Of a stretch of DNA of 64,000 nucleotides, positions 60,472-64,000 are shown piece by piece. Positions within the stretch are counted from its first letter, which is position 1, and each line of letters begins with the position of its first letter. The stretch is from assembly GCF_900107995.1 (NCBI RefSeq), contig NZ_FNUM01000002.1, positions 20,273 to 84,272 of the forward strand. The letters are read 5' to 3'. This stretch comes from Alcanivorax sp. DSM 26293. Lineage in GTDB: Bacteria > Pseudomonadota > Gammaproteobacteria > Pseudomonadales > Alcanivoracaceae. Both the position numbers and the translations under genes were made by a program. The notes under the pieces were generated by a model, which was not told the origin of the DNA, ran no database searches, and worked only from the letters and a program-made list of their open reading frames with translations.

Positions 60472-63400
60472 TTGAGTGACCCCCGTTTTGTCCACCTGCG
60501 CCTGCACACCGATTATTCCCTGGTGGACGGGGTGGTGCGGGTCAAGGAACTGATCAAGACCTGTGCCAGCCAGTCCATCCCGGCGGTGGCGGTGACAGAC
60601 GACTCCAACCTGTTTGCCATGATCAAGTTCTACTCCGCCGCCATGAAGGCGGGCGTCAAGCCGCTGATGGGGGCGGATCTGTGGGTGGAAAGCACGCATA
60701 TCGACGAGCCGGCCAAGCTGTCTTTTCTGGTTCAGAATGAGCAGGGCTACCAGAATCTCACCTTGCTGATCAGCCGCGCCTGGCAGACCAACCAGGACCG
60801 GGGCAGGGCGCTGGTCAAAGCCGAGTGGCTGGAAGAGCTTCATGACGGCCTGATTGTGCTGTCTGCCGCCAGCCAGGGCGAAGTGGGGCAGCTGTTGCTG
60901 GCCGAAAAAACCGATCTTGCCCGTCAGCAGGCGAGCTGGCTGCAGTCCATTTACGGTGATCGTGTCTACCTGGAAGTCCAGCGCACCTCCCGTCCGGGGG
61001 ACGAGGATTGTCTGCATGCCACCGTCGCCCTGGCGTCGGAACTGGGGATGCCGGTGGTTGCCAGCAACGATGTGCGGTTTATTCGCCGTGAGGATTTCGA
61101 GGCCCACGAGGCAAGGGTCTGTATCCACGACGGCAACACCCTAGATGATCCCCGTCGCCCCAAGAAATACTCCGAAGAGCAGTATCTGAAATCCGAAGAC
61201 GAAATGGTGGCGCTGTTTTCCGATCTGCCGGAGGCGTTGGAGAACACCGTCGAGATTGCCCGCCGCTGCACCCTGGATATTCGCCTGGGCGAGAATTTCC
61301 TGCCGGATTTTCCGATTCCGGACGGCATGACCATCGAACAGTATTTCGAGAAGCTGTCCCGGGACGGGCTGGAAGAGCGGCTCCAGGTATTACTGGACAA
61401 GAATGACCCGGAGTATGCGGAAAAGCGCAAAGAGTATGATGACCGGCTCAAATTCGAGCTGGATATCATCAACCAGATGGGATTTCCCGGCTACTTTCTG
61501 ATCGTTGCCGACTTCATTCAGTGGGGCAAGGATAACGAGGTGCCGGTGGGGCCGGGGCGGGGCTCCGGTGCCGGTTCCCTGGTGGCCTATGCCCTCAAGA
61601 TTACCGACCTGGATCCCATTGGCTACGACCTGCTGTTCGAACGTTTCCTGAACCCGGAACGGGTATCCATGCCTGACTTCGATGTGGATTTCTGCATGGA
61701 GAAGCGTGACCGGGTGATCAACTACGTGGCCGACAAGTACGGTCGCGATGCGGTCAGCCAGATCATTACCTTCGGCACCATGGCCGCCAAGGCGGTGGTA
61801 CGCGACGTGGCCCGGGTGCAGGGCAAACCCTATGGTCTGGCGGACCGGCTTTCCAAGATGATCCCGCCTACCCCGGGGATGACCCTGGAAAAGGCCTATG
61901 AACAGGAAGAAACCCTGCGCGAGTTCCTGGAGAGTGACGAGAACTCTGACCGGGAGTCCGCCAACGAAATCTGGGAGATGGCCCTCAAGCTGGAAGGCCT
62001 GACCCGGAACGTGGGCAAGCATGCCGGGGGGGTGGTGATCGCGCCGGGCAAGCTGACGGATTTTGCGCCGCTGTACTGCGAAGAAGACGGCACCAACCTG
62101 GTGACCCAGTACGACAAGGATGATGTGGAATCCGCCGGGCTGGTGAAGTTCGATTTTCTCGGCCTGAAGACCCTCACCATCATCGACTGGGCAGTGAAAG
62201 CCGCCAATGTGAAGCGTCACCGGGAAGGCCTGGACGATCTCGATATCGACCATATCCCGCTGGATGATGTGCCCAGCTTCGACCTGCTCAAGAAAGGGGA
62301 TACCACCGCGGTATTCCAGCTGGAAAGTCAGGGCATGAAGGAGCTGATCAAGAAGCTCAAGCCCGACGTCTTTGAAGACATTATCGCCCTGGTGGCCCTG
62401 TATCGTCCGGGGCCACTGGAATCCGGCATGGTGGACAACTTCGTCAACCGTAAACACGGCCGCGAACCGCTGGCCTACCCGGATCCGCAATACCAGCATG
62501 AATGGCTGGAGCCGATTCTCAAACCCTCCTACGGGGTCATCCTGTATCAGGAACAGGTGATGCAGATTGCCCAGGAACTGGCCGGCTACACCCTGGGTGG
62601 GGCGGACATGCTGCGCCGGGCCATGGGCAAGAAAAAACCGGAAGAAATGGCCAAACAGCGCGCCATCTTCGAAGAGGGAGCCAAGGGCAAGGGGGTCGAC
62701 CCGGACCTGGCCATGAAAATCTTCGACCTGGTGGAAAAATTCGCCGGCTACGGTTTCAACAAGTCCCACTCGGCGGCCTATGCGCTGGTGGCGTACCAGA
62801 CCGCCTGGCTGAAGGCCCATTATCCGGCGGAATTCATGGCCGCCACCATCTCGGCGGATATGCAGAACACCGACAAGGTGGTGACCTTCATCGACGAGTG
62901 CAAGACCATGGGCTTGCAGGTGTTGCCGCCGGATGTGAACTCCTGCGGTTACCGCTTCACGGTGAATCCGGAAGGCGACATCGTTTATGGGTTGGGTGCC
63001 ATCAAGGGCCTGGGCGAGGGCCCGATTGAGGCCATCGTGTCCGCCCGTGCTGACGGTGGCGGCTTCAAGGATCTGTTCGACTTCTGCCGTCGCATCGACC
63101 TGAAAAAGATCAACCGCCGCTCCCTGGAAGCCATGGTACGGGCCGGGGTGCTGGACAAGCTGGGCCCGAACGCAAGCTTCCATGACCGGGCCACCTTGCT
63201 GGCCACGTTGCCGGATGCCATTGCCGCCGCTGACCAGGATGCCCGCAACGAAGCGGCCGGTATCATGGATATGTTCGGTGCTGTGGATGAGAGTCCGGCT
63301 ACCGCCGTGGAGTGGAAGCCGGCCCGGGCCTGGAACGATGACACCCGCCTTAATGGCGAGCGGGACACCCTGGGCCTGTTCCTTACCGGTCACCCCATTG

Positions 63401-63972
63401 ATCAATACGAGAGTGAAGTCCGCCAGTTCGTCTCCGCCCGGTTGAACTCGCTGCAACCCACGGCAAAGGGTGAGGCCGCTACGGTGGCCGGGTTGGTGGT
63501 GGCGCTACGCATCACCCGCAGCAAGCGCAGTGGCGAGCGTATGGCGTTTGTGACCCTTGACGACAAGACCGGTCGGGTCGAGGTGTCGGTGTTCGGCAAG
63601 ACGTTTGCCGAATATGGCGACCTTGTGCAAAAAGATGCGCTCCTGATCTTCAAGGGAGGCGTGCGGAATGACGACTACACCGGCGGCTTCAATCTGATAG
63701 CCGATGAGATCATGGACATGCGTCAGGCCCGGGAAACCTTCGCCCGCCGTCTGCGCGTGGCCGTTCCGGTCAGCGAAGCGCTACCCCAGCGACTGCAACA
63801 GACCCTGGCGCCGTATCAGGGCGGTAATACACCGGTATTGCTGGATCTGGATCACCCGGTTGCCGCCGCCAGCTTCTGGATGGGCGATGCCTGGAAGATC
63901 AGTCCCCACGAGTCACTGGTGGAGGAACTCCGGGTGCAGTTCGGGGAAGACGCGGTACGGATGGAGTACTAG
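60472..63972 (+). CDS. dnaE: DNA polymerase III alpha subunit DnaE
   Basis: 1166 residues (E. coli 1160), complete. An N-terminal PHP domain starts RFVHLRLHTDYSLVDGVVRV, the polymerase active site is in SMPDFDVDFCMEKRDRVINY (two Asp ligands), and helix-hairpin-helix, OB-fold (VAGLVVALRITRSKRSG) and tau-binding regions follow. It is the replicative polymerase. The start codon is TTG at 60472, after TGAGGAACACCCCA; no ATG or GTG lies between the previous gene and the conserved HLRLH. The stop touches a heptad tandem repeat. Confidence 0.97.
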   Translation: MSDPRFVHLRLHTDYSLVDGVVRVKELIKTCASQSIPAVAVTDDSNLFAMIKFYSAAMKAGVKPLMGADLWVESTHIDEPAKLSFLVQNEQGYQNLTLLISRAWQTNQDRGRALVKAEWLEELHDGLIVLSAASQGEVGQLLLAEKTDLARQQASWLQSIYGDRVYLEVQRTSRPGDEDCLHATVALASELGMPVVASNDVRFIRREDFEAHEARVCIHDGNTLDDPRRPKKYSEEQYLKSEDEMVALFSDLPEALENTVEIARRCTLDIRLGENFLPDFPIPDGMTIEQYFEKLSRDGLEERLQVLLDKNDPEYAEKRKEYDDRLKFELDIINQMGFPGYFLIVADFIQWGKDNEVPVGPGRGSGAGSLVAYALKITDLDPIGYDLLFERFLNPERVSMPDFDVDFCMEKRDRVINYVADKYGRDAVSQIITFGTMAAKAVVRDVARVQGKPYGLADRLSKMIPPTPGMTLEKAYEQEETLREFLESDENSDRESANEIWEMALKLEGLTRNVGKHAGGVVIAPGKLTDFAPLYCEEDGTNLVTQYDKDDVESAGLVKFDFLGLKTLTIIDWAVKAANVKRHREGLDDLDIDHIPLDDVPSFDLLKKGDTTAVFQLESQGMKELIKKLKPDVFEDIIALVALYRPGPLESGMVDNFVNRKHGREPLAYPDPQYQHEWLEPILKPSYGVILYQEQVMQIAQELAGYTLGGADMLRRAMGKKKPEEMAKQRAIFEEGAKGKGVDPDLAMKIFDLVEKFAGYGFNKSHSAAYALVAYQTAWLKAHYPAEFMAATISADMQNTDKVVTFIDECKTMGLQVLPPDVNSCGYRFTVNPEGDIVYGLGAIKGLGEGPIEAIVSARADGGGFKDLFDFCRRIDLKKINRRSLEAMVRAGVLDKLGPNASFHDRATLLATLPDAIAAADQDARNEAAGIMDMFGAVDESPATAVEWKPARAWNDDTRLNGERDTLGLFLTGHPIDQYESEVRQFVSARLNSLQPTAKGEAATVAGLVVALRITRSKRSGERMAFVTLDDKTGRVEVSVFGKTFAEYGDLVQKDALLIFKGGVRNDDYTGGFNLIADEIMDMRQARETFARRLRVAVPVSEALPQRLQQTLAPYQGGNTPVLLDLDHPVAAASFWMGDAWKISPHESLVEELRVQFGEDAVRMEY

Positions 63973-64000
63973 CTACAAGCTACAAGCTACAAGCTACAAG
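63971..64000. repeat. Heptad tandem array (element E, cut by window edge)
   Basis: AGCTACA repeated four times without error plus two further bases, directly overlapping the last two bases of the dnaE stop codon and running off the window. It is a third distinct heptad array, analogous in phase to one arm of the elements at 32321 and 38856. Confidence 0.8.

Noticed and set aside
61390..63456. 688-codon open frame on the minus strand inside dnaE
   Set aside because: Antisense shadow of a fully conserved polymerase gene with no start signal.
63971..64000. CRISPR array at the right edge
   Set aside because: The units are 7 bases with no spacers; CRISPR repeats are about 21-48 bases with unique spacers, and no cas gene is nearby.

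Overview
The window is GC-rich, gene-dense chromosomal DNA from a gammaproteobacterium. The housekeeping order rpsB-tsf-pyrH-frr-uppS-cdsA-dxr-rseP-bamA-skp-lpxD-fabZ-lpxA-lpxB-rnhB-dnaE and the cluster map-glnD-dapC-yffB-dapD-dapE follow the Pseudomonas-type arrangement. The large share of acyl-lipid genes (FadE, PlsB, PlsC-type acyltransferase, two hot-dog thioesterases, a stand-alone acyl-CoA-binding protein, an SCP2 protein, a fatty-aldehyde-type dehydrogenase) points to a marine oil-degrading lineage such as Alcanivorax. That assignment is inference; no rRNA gene is present.

Layout: 1-4500 holds the end of a divergent FAD oxidoreductase gene and a tight four-gene operon (permuted ATP-grasp, alpha-E, transglutaminase, Anbu proteasome-like peptidase), closed by a bidirectional terminator. 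4500-14270 carries an LTA-synthase-like membrane sulfatase, a thioesterase/acyltransferase pair, a membrane GAF protein with no output domain, ACBP, an exported coiled-coil protein, two membrane proteins, an MtfA-type peptidase and a small monooxygenase-fold protein. 14500-19500 has minCDE and fadE. 19600-23100 has cnoX, glnK-amtB behind an NtrC/sigma-54 type control region, and an SCP2 protein. 23200-28600 has mobA, a DinG/YoaA helicase, tsaB, a thioesterase, uppP and rsmJ. 28700-37400 has plsB, a DyP peroxidase, an aldehyde dehydrogenase and an AaeXAB-like efflux operon. 37600-45340 is the dap/glnD/map block on the minus strand. 45400-63972 is the translation, envelope and replication superoperon, ending in dnaE.

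The genes link up. GlnD is the enzyme that uridylylates GlnK, whose target tyrosine is present, and GlnK gates AmtB. DapD, DapC and DapE supply consecutive steps to meso-diaminopimelate. UppS, UppP, CdsA, PlsB, FabZ, LpxA/B/D, BamA, Skp and RseP cover isoprenoid carrier, phospholipid, lipid A and outer-membrane assembly.

The most unusual layer is intergenic. There are (i) five elements built as inverted arrays of heptads NNNCGAG ending in NNNCGAA; (ii) a nested inverted repeat whose arms are a different heptad (GTTGACA-like) around a perfect 23-bp hairpin; (iii) a third heptad array (AGCTACA) after dnaE; (iv) REP/BIME elements with GTAGGAG heads, one of which contains a heptad element; and (v) a 266-bp multi-hairpin MITE-like element between rpsB and tsf. 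Together with the Anbu operon, these are the parts most worth following up.
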